64,000 nt of DNA from Agrobacterium tumefaciens (GTDB lineage Bacteria; Pseudomonadota; Alphaproteobacteria; Rhizobiales; Rhizobiaceae), in NCBI RefSeq assembly GCF_005221385.1, contig NZ_CP039904.1, positions 496,001 through 560,000 of the forward strand. The letters are read 5' to 3'. Under the pieces are notes generated by a model. That model saw only the letters and a program-made list of their open reading frames with translations. It was not told where the DNA came from and ran no database searches. Of this stretch, positions 25,849 through 34,897 are shown in pieces. Position numbers and translations under genes: made by a program. Each line of letters opens with the position of its first letter. Positions within the stretch are counted from its first letter, which is position 1.

Positions 25849-27438
25849 TCACTCGCTCTTCCAGGCCGTCGACAAATCCCCATAGGCAATGTCGATGGTC
25901 GTGACGAGCGACTTCAGACTGGTATTGCGCAGAATGACGGTCGGCAAAGCGACGATGGAGAAATTCGGCAGGTCGTCACCAGTGATTTTCTGGATGTCGC
26001 GGAATTGCGCCGCTCGCTTCGTTTCATCCACCTCGATGGCGGCCGCACGGAAAAGATCATCCACCTTGGGGTTGTTGTAATGGGCAGCGTTGACATAGGG
26101 CGCGGGGTTCTTGATGCCATCGGACCAGTAGAGACGCTGCACGCCAGCCGTCGGATCGAACAACCGGCTGATGCCGTTTACCGTCAGGTCAAAACCGCGC
26201 TCGGTGTAAACGCGCTTGATGAAGGTGGCGAGATCGCCTTCGACGATATCCACCTTCACGCCGAGTTTGCCGAAGGAAGAGCGTAGATATTCTGCTGTTT
26301 TGCGGAAGACGTCAGATGGCAGGAAGGCGAGCCGTAGTGAAAAACGGGTGCCATCAGCGCCTTTCGGGTAACCGGCCTTGTCCAGCAACTCGTTCGCCTT
26401 GGCCAAGTCAAATGGGTAGGTGAAGGGCTGCTCGTCATTATAGGCGGTGAAAACCGCCGGAATGTTCGAACCGGCCGGTTTGGCCGTTCCGAAGAAGATC
26501 GCGTCGTTGGTGAAATCGCGGTCGATGGCGTGGGCCAGTGCGTGCCGGACTTCCTTTTTGGCGAGGATCGGGTTTTCCAGATTGAACTCGAAGATGGCGG
26601 CATTGTTGAGATAGGAGTCTGTATAGACCTCCACCGCGAGCTTCGGATTTTGCCGCAACCGCTCCAGATCGCTGTAGGAAACGTCAGCGGTATAATCCGC
26701 CTCGCCGGTTTCCACCGAGATAGTGGTGGAGGCGGCGTCCGCAACGAAGCGCGCCACGAAACCGTCGAGATAAGGCAGATCGGCCTGCCAGTAGTTCGGG
26801 TTCTTCTTCAGCTTCACATAGCTGCCGCGTTTCCATTCCTCGAATACGAAGGGGCCCGTGCCGATTGGCGCGTTGCCGTTCGGGCTTTCATTGTAGTTTT
26901 CCGAAGCATAGGCATGAGCCGGCAAAATCGGCGTTTCGCCGCCCGTCAGCGCCCGCAGGAGATAGGGCGCGGGCTTGGACAGCACCACCACGGCCGTCAG
27001 CGGATCGGGCGTTTCGATATCGGCAACATTGGCGAAGGTGATGCGTCCGCGTGGACCGACCTTCTTGAAGGCCAGCAGGGAGAATTTGACATCCTGCGAC
27101 GTGAAATTCTTGCCGTCATGCCATTTGACGCCCTTGCGCAGCTTGAACGTGTGGCGCAGCCCGTCGGCGGAGGTCTCCCAGCTTTCGGCAAGAACCGGAT
27201 GCGGTTTGAACTCGCTGTCGAAACGTACCAGCCCTTCGAGGATTTTCGTGGAAATGGCGCGGGTGCGCGTATTGGAATCAGAAAGCGGCACCAGCGTCGT
27301 CGGCTCACCAAGACCCGCAAGCGTGACGATTCCGCCCTTTCTCGGCGTTTCCGCCGCCAGCGTGGGCAAGGACGGCAACAGCATGGCCCCGGCAAGAGCG
27401 GCACTCAAAAGCAATGTCCTACGTCTCGTAATATCCAT
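25849..27438 (-). CDS. ABC transporter substrate-binding protein, family 5
   Basis: A 529-residue periplasmic binding protein with signal MDITRRRTLLLSAALAGAMLLPSLPTLAA and the family-5 signature ILEGLVRFDSEFKPHPVLAESWETSADGLRHTFKLRKGVKWHDGKNF. AAAGGAAA precedes ATG at 27438. It is the third binding protein in the island without linked permeases. It is last in the operon desulfinase-like, NmrA-like, SfnG-type LLM, M20 amidohydrolase, binding protein, closed by a strong terminator. The ligand is probably the conjugate that the M20 enzyme and oxygenase process. Confidence 0.9.
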   Translation of the reverse strand: MDITRRRTLLLSAALAGAMLLPSLPTLAAETPRKGGIVTLAGLGEPTTLVPLSDSNTRTRAISTKILEGLVRFDSEFKPHPVLAESWETSADGLRHTFKLRKGVKWHDGKNFTSQDVKFSLLAFKKVGPRGRITFANVADIETPDPLTAVVVLSKPAPYLLRALTGGETPILPAHAYASENYNESPNGNAPIGTGPFVFEEWKRGSYVKLKKNPNYWQADLPYLDGFVARFVADAASTTISVETGEADYTADVSYSDLERLRQNPKLAVEVYTDSYLNNAAIFEFNLENPILAKKEVRHALAHAIDRDFTNDAIFFGTAKPAGSNIPAVFTAYNDEQPFTYPFDLAKANELLDKAGYPKGADGTRFSLRLAFLPSDVFRKTAEYLRSSFGKLGVKVDIVEGDLATFIKRVYTERGFDLTVNGISRLFDPTAGVQRLYWSDGIKNPAPYVNAAHYNNPKVDDLFRAAAIEVDETKRAAQFRDIQKITGDDLPNFSIVALPTVILRNTSLKSLVTTIDIAYGDLSTAWKSE

Positions 27439-27472
27439 GGATGTTTCCTTTTGCGAAATTGTTTTTAAATTT

Positions 27473-28672
27473 TCAGACAGCCTTCAGCCGGGTTTCCACC
27501 AGCCGGGCAAACAGGGTGGCGCCGACTGGAAGAATGGCGTCATCAACGATGAAACCGGGATTGTGAGCGGGCACGGTGCCGGAATGGCCAAGGGTGAAAA
27601 ATGCACCGGGTGCATGTTTCAGGAGATCGGCGAAATCCTCACTGCCCATGAAGCGGCCGGGCTCGGTGGAAACGCGCTCGTCTCCAAGAACCTCGCGCGC
27701 CACGCCGGCGACGATCTCCACAGATGCATCGTCATTGGTGAGAACCGAGAATATGTCGCGAATATCCACCTCGGCGGTGAGGCCATGGGCGGCGGCAATG
27801 TGATCGGAAATCGTGTGGATGCGCTGCCGGATGGTTTCACGCACGCTGTCGGAGAAAGCACGCACTGTTCCGGCAATCGAGGCCGTTTCGGGAATGACGT
27901 TATAGGCCGATCCCGCCTCGATGCGGGTGATCGACAGGACGGCAGGATCGGTCGGCGACACGTTGCGGCTGACGATCGTCTGCAGGGCCTGAATGAGTTC
28001 GCCCGTTGCCGGCACCGGGTCACGCGAAACATCGGGGTGGGCGGCGTGGGCGCCTCTGCCCTTTAGCCGGATATCGAAGAAATCCGCACCTGCCAGAATG
28101 GTGCCGGGCGAAACCTTGAGATGATTGGGCGCAGCATGGGTGGAATTATGCAACCCGTAGATCTCATCAACGGGGAAATCCTTGAAAAGCCCATCGGCAA
28201 TCATGGCGCGCGCGCCGCCCAGACCTTCCTCGGCCGGCTGGAAAATGAACACCACCGTGCCGGCGAAATCGCGGGTTTCCGCCAGATAACGGGCGGCGCC
28301 GAGCAGGATGGTGGTGTGCACATCATGCCCGCAGCCGTGGAACCTGCCGGGATAGACCGATGCATAGGGCAGCCCGGTTTCCTCCGGCATTGGCAAGGCA
28401 TCCATATCCGCCCGCAGCCCGATGGAGCGATTGCCCGCATGGCGGCCGCGCAGCACGCCGACCACGCCGGTCTTGCCATAACCGCGATGCACCTCAATAC
28501 CCCAGGAAGCGAGTTTTTCAGCCACGATGCCTGACGTGCGCACCTCCTCGAATCCGATTTCCGGATGCCGGTGCAGATCGTGACGGATGGAGACGAGTTC
28601 GGGAACATAGGCCCCGATCCGGTCCAGAATTTTCGGTGCGGATGTTTTGACGGGATCGACGGCGATATTCAC
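27473..28672 (-). CDS. M20 family amidohydrolase
   Basis: A 399-residue full-length M20D metallohydrolase. Motifs are HDLHRHPEIGFEE, RADMDALP, FHGCGHDVHTT (metal site with cysteine), QPAEEG, and HAAHP in the dimerisation domain. C-terminal GSEDFADLL carries the last metal ligand. Relatives release amino acids from N-acyl or hippurate-like substrates; sulfur-linked relatives act on N-acetyl-S-alkylcysteines. ATG at 28672 follows GAGGAG. It lies between the SfnG-type LLM (91-bp gap) and a binding protein (34 bp), on the same strand. It resembles the partial gene at 1-674. Confidence 0.92.
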   Translation of the reverse strand: MNIAVDPVKTSAPKILDRIGAYVPELVSIRHDLHRHPEIGFEEVRTSGIVAEKLASWGIEVHRGYGKTGVVGVLRGRHAGNRSIGLRADMDALPMPEETGLPYASVYPGRFHGCGHDVHTTILLGAARYLAETRDFAGTVVFIFQPAEEGLGGARAMIADGLFKDFPVDEIYGLHNSTHAAPNHLKVSPGTILAGADFFDIRLKGRGAHAAHPDVSRDPVPATGELIQALQTIVSRNVSPTDPAVLSITRIEAGSAYNVIPETASIAGTVRAFSDSVRETIRQRIHTISDHIAAAHGLTAEVDIRDIFSVLTNDDASVEIVAGVAREVLGDERVSTEPGRFMGSEDFADLLKHAPGAFFTLGHSGTVPAHNPGFIVDDAILPVGATLFARLVETRLKAV

Positions 28673-28763
28673 GGTATCTCCTCAGGGCAAAAAATATCGT
28701 TTTCGCAATCGGGCGATTGCGAAGGGGTAGCTTCGGAACTGGAAAATCGGGGCTGGAAAGAGG

Positions 28764-29948
28764 TCAGAGCCTCAGGCCAGCCTCCTTCATCAAGGGCAGA
28801 ATGCGCTCGGCGAAGTAATCTAGGTCTTCGCGGAAATCATAGAAATTCAGCTGCACACCATCAATGCCGGCTTTTTTCAAGCCGATCAACTGCTCGACCA
28901 CCTGTTCCGGTGAACCGATGATTTCAATATTGCCACCGAGATTGCGCCCCTGCTTGTGGCGTGCATCGCCACGGCCGCGCCAGGCATGGGCGTCGCTGTC
29001 GTAATTATTGGTGGCGAAGGCGCGGGTGCCGGCCTGCGGTTTTCCCGCCGCGATGGCATCGGCATAGGCGATCGCCTCCTTTTCCGTATCGCGGCTGACG
29101 ATAATCGGATTGATGAGCGTCTTCACCCGCCGGCCATGGGCTTTGGCACGGTTCTTAATCGTGGCGACATGATCGGGAAGCGTTTCCAGCGCGCTGTCTA
29201 TATGCGCGCCGCCGGGCGAAGTGACGAAAACCAGATCGGAATGGCGCGCCGCGAAATCGATACCGGCAGGCGAACCAGTCGCCGTCACCAGTGGCGGGCG
29301 GCCAAAGGCGGGTTTCGGCGTGATCCAGCCATTGTTGATGGCCCAGGGATTGAGCTTGCCTTCATAGGAGAAGTTCTCGGTTTCGCCCCATAGCCGGTGA
29401 AGCACATCGAACAACTCACCCGCCATATCGTAACGCTTGTCATGGTCGATCCGCTGCCAGCCGAACATTTCATGCTCGATGGCGCGGTGGCCGGTGACGA
29501 TATTGATGCCCCAGCGCCCCTTGGCGATATGATCCAGCGTCGCGCCATATTTGGCGAGATGCAGCGGATGCAGAGGCCCGTAAAGCACATGGATGGTGGA
29601 GATCAGCAGAATGTTCTTCGTCACCGCCGCCATGGCGCCGAGCGCGATGAAACTGTCGAGCGAGGATTCGCCGTCATAACCGCCCTTGGGCAGCCATTGC
29701 GTGCGGCTGAAGGCGATTTCGAAACCAAGCTCTTCCGCGCGCTTCACCAGTTCGACGTTATAATCGAAAGTCCAGCTATTGCTGGTCGGTAGGCTGGAGA
29801 AATTGATGTCCTGCAGATTGAGGAACAGGCCCAGCATCAGCGGCTGTTTTACCGCCCGGCTGAGCGGGCTGTCGTCAAAATCGGCAGGACTTTTCAGTTC
29901 AAGACCTTTCAGCTCCGAACCATCGGGCAAAGGAACACTCAGCGCCAT
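28764..29948 (-). CDS. LLM flavin monooxygenase, SfnG/RutA type
   Basis: A 394-residue enzyme whose core runs FDYNVELVKRAEELGFEIAFSRTQW, LDHIAKGRWGINIVTGH, IDHDKRYDMAGELFDVLHRLW and IGSPEQVVEQLIGLKKAGIDGVQLNFYDFREDLDYF. This is the order seen in dimethylsulfone monooxygenase SfnG and pyrimidine oxygenase RutA. An extra N-terminal stretch of about 35 residues precedes the core. SfnG converts a sulfone to a sulfinate, the kind of product a DszB-like enzyme upstream in this operon would desulfinate. GGGAG precedes ATG at 29948. The 214-bp tandem duplication lies directly upstream and now separates it from the NmrA-like gene. Confidence 0.87.
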   Translation of the reverse strand: MALSVPLPDGSELKGLELKSPADFDDSPLSRAVKQPLMLGLFLNLQDINFSSLPTSNSWTFDYNVELVKRAEELGFEIAFSRTQWLPKGGYDGESSLDSFIALGAMAAVTKNILLISTIHVLYGPLHPLHLAKYGATLDHIAKGRWGINIVTGHRAIEHEMFGWQRIDHDKRYDMAGELFDVLHRLWGETENFSYEGKLNPWAINNGWITPKPAFGRPPLVTATGSPAGIDFAARHSDLVFVTSPGGAHIDSALETLPDHVATIKNRAKAHGRRVKTLINPIIVSRDTEKEAIAYADAIAAGKPQAGTRAFATNNYDSDAHAWRGRGDARHKQGRNLGGNIEIIGSPEQVVEQLIGLKKAGIDGVQLNFYDFREDLDYFAERILPLMKEAGLRL

Positions 29949-30174
29949 GTCTTTTCTCCCTCGGAATGATCACCCTGCGGGGTAGCCGAAGCCAGCCGGG
30001 CGCGCAGATACCCCTCCACACTGCGGGGCTGATGACCGGTGATCTGGCAGATGGTATCGCTGACGGATGCCGCCAGACCTTCGCGGATGAGCTGCCCGAA
30101 TTCGCCGATCGCTTTCTGTTCGAACACGCCGATATCCGGTGGAAAGGCCAGCACGGCATTATGCGAAACACCAA
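29939..30174 (-). pseudogene. Orphaned 3' end of the NmrA-like gene created by tandem duplication
   Basis: This copy encodes the same last 70 or so residues as the intact gene's C-terminus, then continues to GDHSEGEKTWR and a stop that overlaps the start of the LLM gene by 10 bp. That is very likely the ancestral gene end. Because the repeat is 214 bp (not a multiple of 3), the copy is now out of frame with the NmrA-like gene and has no start. Confidence 0.8.
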
Positions 30175-30388
30175 TCGGAATGATCACCCTGCGGGGTAGC
30201 CGAAGCCAGCCGGGCGCGCAGATACCCCTCCACACTGCGGGGCTGATGACCGGTGATCTGGCAGATGGTATCGCTGACGGATGCCGCCAGACCTTCGCGG
30301 ATGAGCTGCCCGAATTCGCCGATCGCTTTCTGTTCGAACACGCCGATATCCGGTGGAAAGGCCAGCACGGCATTATGCGAAACACCAA
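29961..30388. repeat. Perfect 214-bp tandem direct duplication
   Basis: Copy 1 (29961-30174) and copy 2 (30175-30388) are identical base for base over 214 bp as read by eye. The junction shares only a short CGG homology. The unit covers the 3' end of the NmrA-like gene. Absence of any mismatch implies a recent event, or an assembly duplication. Confidence 0.93.
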
Positions 30389-31049
30389 CCGGCCGATGCA
30401 GGATACGGGCCGCGATGCGGGCGATCTCCAGCCCCGTCAACGCTTCGCCGCCGGTCAGCACCAAGGGGCCGGCAAGCGGCGCGTCGGCAGTCAATGCATG
30501 AACCGCCACATCGGCGATATCGTCGGCATCGATGAAGGAGACGGCCGCATTGCCGAACCGGGCGGGCACATCCTCTCCCTTGCGCAGCGCGGCGACAACG
30601 GGTTCCAGCGCCACCTGCATCCATGCATTCGGCCGCAGCACCGTATGCGCTACGCCGGTTCTGGCGAGATAAGCTTCCACCTCAGCATGGGCCGCACCCG
30701 AGATGGAGCTGGCGGCATTTTCAATGGTCCAGTCGGAGCCGGATATTTTCACGATCCGCGAAACCCCGGCGGTGAGAGCCGCATCGATGACCGCATTCTG
30801 ATCAACCGTCAGCGTTTCACCGATGGGGGAAAGCACAAATATGGCGCTTATGCCGCGCGCAGCCTCCTTCAGACTAGCCGGATCGGAAAAATTCCCCTCC
30901 GCAATATCGACCCTGTCGCCCCACAGTTTCAGTGCATCCTCACGTCTGCGGCTCAGCACGCGAACTCTAGCCTGTCGTTGCAAAAGACGGCCGACAACAC
31001 GCTGGCCGAGCTTGCCGGTTGCACCCGTTACAAGAATGGTGGCTGCCAT
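30159..31049 (-). CDS. NmrA-like NAD(P)-binding protein (SDR fold), altered C-terminus
   Basis: A 296-residue atypical short-chain dehydrogenase with the N-terminal nucleotide motif ILVTGATGKLGQRVV. SGSDWTIENAAS, VLRPNAWMQ and VSFIDADDIADVAVHAL follow, typical of NmrA/quinone oxidoreductase-like proteins. It may reduce a substrate or sense NADP. The start is ATG at 31049, 7 bp after the stop of the DszB-like gene. Because of the 214-bp duplication it reads from copy 2 into copy 1 out of frame and ends DWCFA instead of EGEKTWR. The folded domain is intact; coupling to the next gene is lost. Confidence 0.85.
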   Translation of the reverse strand: MAATILVTGATGKLGQRVVGRLLQRQARVRVLSRRREDALKLWGDRVDIAEGNFSDPASLKEAARGISAIFVLSPIGETLTVDQNAVIDAALTAGVSRIVKISGSDWTIENAASSISGAAHAEVEAYLARTGVAHTVLRPNAWMQVALEPVVAALRKGEDVPARFGNAAVSFIDADDIADVAVHALTADAPLAGPLVLTGGEALTGLEIARIAARILHRPVGVSHNAVLAFPPDIGVFEQKAIGEFGQLIREGLAASVSDTICQITGHQPRSVEGYLRARLASATPQGDHSDWCFA

Positions 31050-31056
31050 GATGCCC

Positions 31057-32124
31057 TCACTTTCCCGCACTGTGTTGCGCGGCCGCTTGCAGTGAAGAAA
31101 GGGCGCGTGGATCGGCCCAGTCCCGCACATCGAAATCGTCAGGGATGAATTTCCATTCCAGCAGGAAATCCTTGAAGTGGCTCAGTGCGTCCAGCTCGGC
31201 CGGATCGAGATCGAGCCGCAAATTGCGATGCACGTCCGCGCCATTGGCAGCCAGCACCGCCTCTTCGCTGACGCCGATCTCGCGGGCGATGAACCGCACG
31301 GCTTCTGCCGGATTGTCATTTGCCCACTGGGCAACCCGCTGAATGGTGGCCACCAGTTCCGCCACCAGATCCGGCCGCTCATCGGCAAAGGTAGCGTCCA
31401 CCGTCAAGGGACGCGGCGTGCCATTGTTGATGCGAATTTTCGGATCGGGATGAAACCCGGTCGATACGACGACCTGCGCGCCAATGAGATTGGCGACGGT
31501 GATACCTTCGGCACCCTTGACGAAAAACGCATCGATCTGGCCGCGGTGCAGTGCTGCAATTTCCTCGCCATAGGGAAGTCGCCGGCGCAGGCCATGGAAC
31601 CGCTCATCCGTTGGACCAAGCAGCACGGGCTCCCGGGCAGTCAAATCGACAAGTTCGACATCCGCAACGGTGAGATCGGAAACGGTGAGTGCCGACACGA
31701 TGCCCTTCAGCGATGTGGCGCGCTGGAAATCGATGGTTTCATTCGGACGTTTCGGCAGGCCGATGCGCCGCCCCTTCAAATCACGACCCTTGGCTATTCC
31801 GCTTGCGGGTAGCGCTATGACCGCCTGAAACTCATCGGTTCTCGTCAGTCCCACCAGCCGCGTCTGCCGGCCACCCGCCTTCGCCCAGATTGGCGGGATG
31901 TTACCGCCCTGGCGGAAGGACCAGTCCAGCCGATGATCGAAATGGCTTTGCCTGATAGCCGGATCAGCCGCATCCCTAATGGAGGAAACGGAGATGCCAT
32001 GACCGGCAAAACGCTCCTCTATCCAGCCAAGCTGTACCGCGATGGAAAGCGGCGTGGGTGCCGGGCACCGGGTGTACCAGAGCGTTACGGGTTGGGTTGC
32101 TTGACGAAGGGCGGCATCAGCCAT
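31057..32124 (-). CDS. DszB-like desulfinase, second paralogue
   Basis: A 355-residue protein without signal peptide, clearly related along its length to 11744-12775. The presumed active-site residues are at the same spacing: Cys20 (TRCPAPT), His61 and Arg71 in SHFDHRLDWSFRQGGNIPP, matching DszB Cys27, His60 and Arg70 by a remembered alignment. It would release sulfite from a sulfinate. GAGGA precedes ATG at 32124. It heads a leftward five-gene operon whose third gene is an SfnG-type oxygenase, which makes sulfinates in known cases. A palindrome is 50 bp upstream. The usual automatic label would be sulfonate ABC transporter binding protein, but it cannot be exported as it stands. Confidence 0.8.
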   Translation of the reverse strand: MADAALRQATQPVTLWYTRCPAPTPLSIAVQLGWIEERFAGHGISVSSIRDAADPAIRQSHFDHRLDWSFRQGGNIPPIWAKAGGRQTRLVGLTRTDEFQAVIALPASGIAKGRDLKGRRIGLPKRPNETIDFQRATSLKGIVSALTVSDLTVADVELVDLTAREPVLLGPTDERFHGLRRRLPYGEEIAALHRGQIDAFFVKGAEGITVANLIGAQVVVSTGFHPDPKIRINNGTPRPLTVDATFADERPDLVAELVATIQRVAQWANDNPAEAVRFIAREIGVSEEAVLAANGADVHRNLRLDLDPAELDALSHFKDFLLEWKFIPDDFDVRDWADPRALSSLQAAAQHSAGK

Positions 32125-32173
32125 GGCAGTCGTCCTCGAAATTGCGATCTGGACAGCACGCTACACGCCGTTG

Positions 32174-32193
32174 AATATTTTCTATAGATAAAG
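32174..32193. promoter_or_regulatory. Operator candidate ATATTTTCTATAGATAAAG
   Basis: Lies 50-69 bp upstream of the DszB-like operon start and resembles the palindromes at 8328 and 9283. The divergent gap 32125-32478 (354 bp) also holds GTGTACTATTT nearby but no gene judged real. Confidence 0.4.
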
Positions 32194-32478
32194 TGTACTA
32201 TTTAAGAGGCGATTGAAGAAATTCGTTTCCATAACACCAGCCCGTCACATGGCGAACGAAATATCGTTTCGAAAATGGCGTTATTTTCGAACGCGGCTTC
32301 CGATTGCATCCATTCACAACCGGGCGCTTACCTGGGAACAGGAAAAGCCATGCTCGAAAGTTTTTCTTCTCCGAGCAGCAAGGATTTTTAACTCGCGACC
32401 GCAATCGCGGCTGTTACGCTTTCAGACAAATGTGCCGGCTACAGGCTGGAATCCCCACACAGACGGAAAAGTAAAAGC

Positions 32479-33786
32479 ATGAGCAAGACCGAACGCCGGC
32501 TCAATCTCAATGTCGGCATCAACACAACGGGATATCTTCCCAATGCCTGGAAATACAGAAGCGGAGACCGGCACGATATCAATGATATCGGCTATTATCG
32601 GCGGCTGACGGAACTGGCCCACAAAGGCCGGTTCGACGCCGTTTTCCTCTCCGATCACCCGGCATTGCTGACCGACCCGGCAAGTCGCCCATTTCACACC
32701 ATCGATCCCCTCATCCTCTCCACATCGCTCGCCGCGCAGGTGCCGGATATCGGTTTCGTGGCAACCATATCCTCCACCTATAATTCACCCTATAATTTTG
32801 CGAGACGGACGCAGTCTATCGACGTCGTCACGGATGGCCGGTTGATCGTCAATATCGTCTCGTCCTTCAATCCCAATGTCGCTGCCAATTTCGGCAACGA
32901 TCCGCTGCCGCCACGCAGCGAGCGTTATGCCAAGGCCACCGAATTTCTTGATGTCGCGAAAAAGCTCTGGTCTAGCTGGGATCCGCGCCGCGAAGGTGAG
33001 GTGCCGGAAGACCGCTTCTGGGATGCGGCAACGGCTGCAACCATCGATCACGAGGGGCAATATTTCCATGTAAAAGGCCCACTCAACGTTCCACGTGGTC
33101 CGCAGGGACATCCCGTCATCGCGCAGGCCGGCGCTTCCGAAGGTGGCATCGATCTGGCGGCTCGCCATGGCGAGATCATCTATTGCAACATCCTGTCACG
33201 CCCGGCGGGTCAGGCCTTCGGCAAAAAGGTGCGTGACCGCGCCGTCTCTTTCGGCCGCGATCCCGCAAGCATCCGCATCGTTCCCGGCCTCGTCGTCATT
33301 CTCGGCGAGACCCGTGAGGAAGCGCTGCGCAAACATGAACTCTTCAGCGGGACCGGCTCGGAAGACGGGCTTCTGGCGCGTTTCGCCAAGGAAAACGGCA
33401 TTGATCCGCGCGATTTCAACCCGGATATAAAACTCGACGGCGAGCGCTTCATTCCCGACCAGAACCGGCAATGGGCTGTTGGCATGGGGCTTGGCCTGTC
33501 CGAGCTGCTGACCCATGAAAAGCTCACCGCCCGTGAGGCCGTGCGCCGCTCCGAGGGGCACCACCGGCTGCTGCTTGGCACACCGGAAGAGGTGGCGGAT
33601 GGCATCATCGACCTATGGCAGGATGGCACTGTGGATGGCTACACCCTGCAGCCACCGCGCGCGCCCGATGATATTGCCGAATTTGTCGAAAAGGTCGTGC
33701 CGGTGCTGCAAGACCGCGGCGTTTATCCGCGTGAATATGACGGTGCGACGATCCGCGACCGCTATGGCCTGCCTTATCCCGATTGA
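32479..33786 (+). CDS. LLM flavin monooxygenase, NtaA/SnaA type
   Basis: A 435-residue member of the NtaA/SnaA/DszA family. Features are LNLNVGINTTGYLPNAWKYRSGDRHDIND, FDAVFLSDHPALL, GRLIVNIVSSFNPNVAANFG and NVPRGPQGHPVIAQAGASEGG. ATG at 32479 is preceded by a moderate GGAAAAG. It is divergent from the DszB-like operon and convergent with another LLM gene. Probably FMNH2-dependent; substrate unknown. Confidence 0.9.
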   Translation: MSKTERRLNLNVGINTTGYLPNAWKYRSGDRHDINDIGYYRRLTELAHKGRFDAVFLSDHPALLTDPASRPFHTIDPLILSTSLAAQVPDIGFVATISSTYNSPYNFARRTQSIDVVTDGRLIVNIVSSFNPNVAANFGNDPLPPRSERYAKATEFLDVAKKLWSSWDPRREGEVPEDRFWDAATAATIDHEGQYFHVKGPLNVPRGPQGHPVIAQAGASEGGIDLAARHGEIIYCNILSRPAGQAFGKKVRDRAVSFGRDPASIRIVPGLVVILGETREEALRKHELFSGTGSEDGLLARFAKENGIDPRDFNPDIKLDGERFIPDQNRQWAVGMGLGLSELLTHEKLTAREAVRRSEGHHRLLLGTPEEVADGIIDLWQDGTVDGYTLQPPRAPDDIAEFVEKVVPVLQDRGVYPREYDGATIRDRYGLPYPD

Positions 33787-33794
33787 ACCAAGGA

Positions 33795-33817
33795 TGTGGC
33801 GCGGGTAAAGCGCCACA
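33795..33817. terminator. Hairpin between convergent LLM genes
   Basis: TGTGGCGC (33795-33802), 7-nt loop, GCGCCACA (33810-33817), directly after the stop of the rightward LLM gene. No U-tract on either strand; position suggests a bidirectional transcription stop. Confidence 0.45.
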
Positions 33818-33868
33818 CCTCCATCGCCCCCCTTTGCGCCGTACATGGCAATGGGGGGCAAGGGCATA

Positions 33869-34897
33869 TTATTGGCCAGCCGCCATTTTCAAAACTGGCC
33901 GCCCGCCGGAAAGCTGCGGCACGGCAGACGCGAAATCCGTGACGATCTGGCGATAATCTTCCGGCTGAAACTCATAGGGCAACTCCAGGCGGAATTCAGA
34001 GACATGCGGCAGCACGGGATCACGCGACAGCTTCTCCAGAATCTCCTCAGTCGTGCCAACGATGTCGGGCAGGAAAAGCGTGCGGCGCGCGCCATGCGGC
34101 GCATGTGTGCGCTTGTCACGCTCAGCGGCGAATTCCGCATAACGGCGGCGTGTCGCGGGACTTGCACTATCGGTCGGCAGGATCACCCGCCCAAGCGCGA
34201 CACGCGGCTGGCGCTCATGCGCCCATTCCTGCCGGAAGCGGGCAACGAGAGCCGCCTGCGCGGTCAAAAAATCATCGGTATTTTCGCCACTGACGATATT
34301 GCCGGTCAGAAGATTGAACCCTGCTTTGCCGGCCCATCGGGCGGAATTCTGCGATCCGCCGCCGTACCACAGCCGGTCGGTCAAACCCTTTGCTAACGGA
34401 CGAAGGCGCGGCACCTGCGCGCCGGCCGCATTTCCAGCCTCCGTGTCACTGGATAAAGGTTCCGATCTCAACGCCTTCGCCAGCTTTTCCGCCCGGGCGT
34501 GACTGTAATCCGCATCGGCAGCGTTATCGACATAATCCGAAATAAGATGCGCGAAGGGCGGCGCGCCCACCGAAACGCCAACATTCAACCGCCCGTGTGA
34601 CAGGACATCAACCGTGGCGAGATCTTCGGCCAGCCTGAAAGGATTTTCATAACCCAGCTGAATGACGGCTGTGCCCAGCCCGATCCGCTTCGTGCGCTGC
34701 GATGCAGCGGCGAGAAAGGTGGCTGCCGAGGAAACGCCCCGTTCCAGATGGCGCTGACGCACCCAGGCGCTGTGATAACCCAGCGCCTCTCCGGCTTCGA
34801 AAAGCTGCAGGGTTTCTTCCAGCCCCTTTGCGGGGTCATCATCGTGATAATTGCCGGGAACCAGAAAAGCGAAATGGGAAATACGGGAGAGAGGCAT
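33869..34897 (-). CDS. LLM class flavin-dependent oxidoreductase
   Basis: A 342-residue bacterial-luciferase-like protein: HFAFLVPGNYHDDDPAKGLEETLQLFEAGEALGYHSAWVRQRHLE, then RIGLGTAVIQLGYENPFRLAEDLATVDVLSHGRLNVGVSVG. The C-terminal half is less typical and the substrate cannot be inferred. ATG at 34897 has only a weak ribosome site (GGA). It stands alone on the minus strand at the right border of the sulfur island. A TAGT-CT-ACTA palindrome like that before the permease operon lies 170 bp upstream. Confidence 0.85.
   Translation of the reverse strand: MPLSRISHFAFLVPGNYHDDDPAKGLEETLQLFEAGEALGYHSAWVRQRHLERGVSSAATFLAAASQRTKRIGLGTAVIQLGYENPFRLAEDLATVDVLSHGRLNVGVSVGAPPFAHLISDYVDNAADADYSHARAEKLAKALRSEPLSSDTEAGNAAGAQVPRLRPLAKGLTDRLWYGGGSQNSARWAGKAGFNLLTGNIVSGENTDDFLTAQAALVARFRQEWAHERQPRVALGRVILPTDSASPATRRRYAEFAAERDKRTHAPHGARRTLFLPDIVGTTEEILEKLSRDPVLPHVSEFRLELPYEFQPEDYRQIVTDFASAVPQLSGGRPVLKMAAGQ

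Noticed and set aside
29939..30388. A separate 149-codon gene spanning the duplication
   Set aside because: It is formed by reading two copies of the same 3' end in different frames and has no start or ribosome site of its own.
32213..32482. TTG-started 89-codon frame ending at the LLM start codon
   Set aside because: Rare start, no similarity, atypical residue composition and position over a divergent promoter region.
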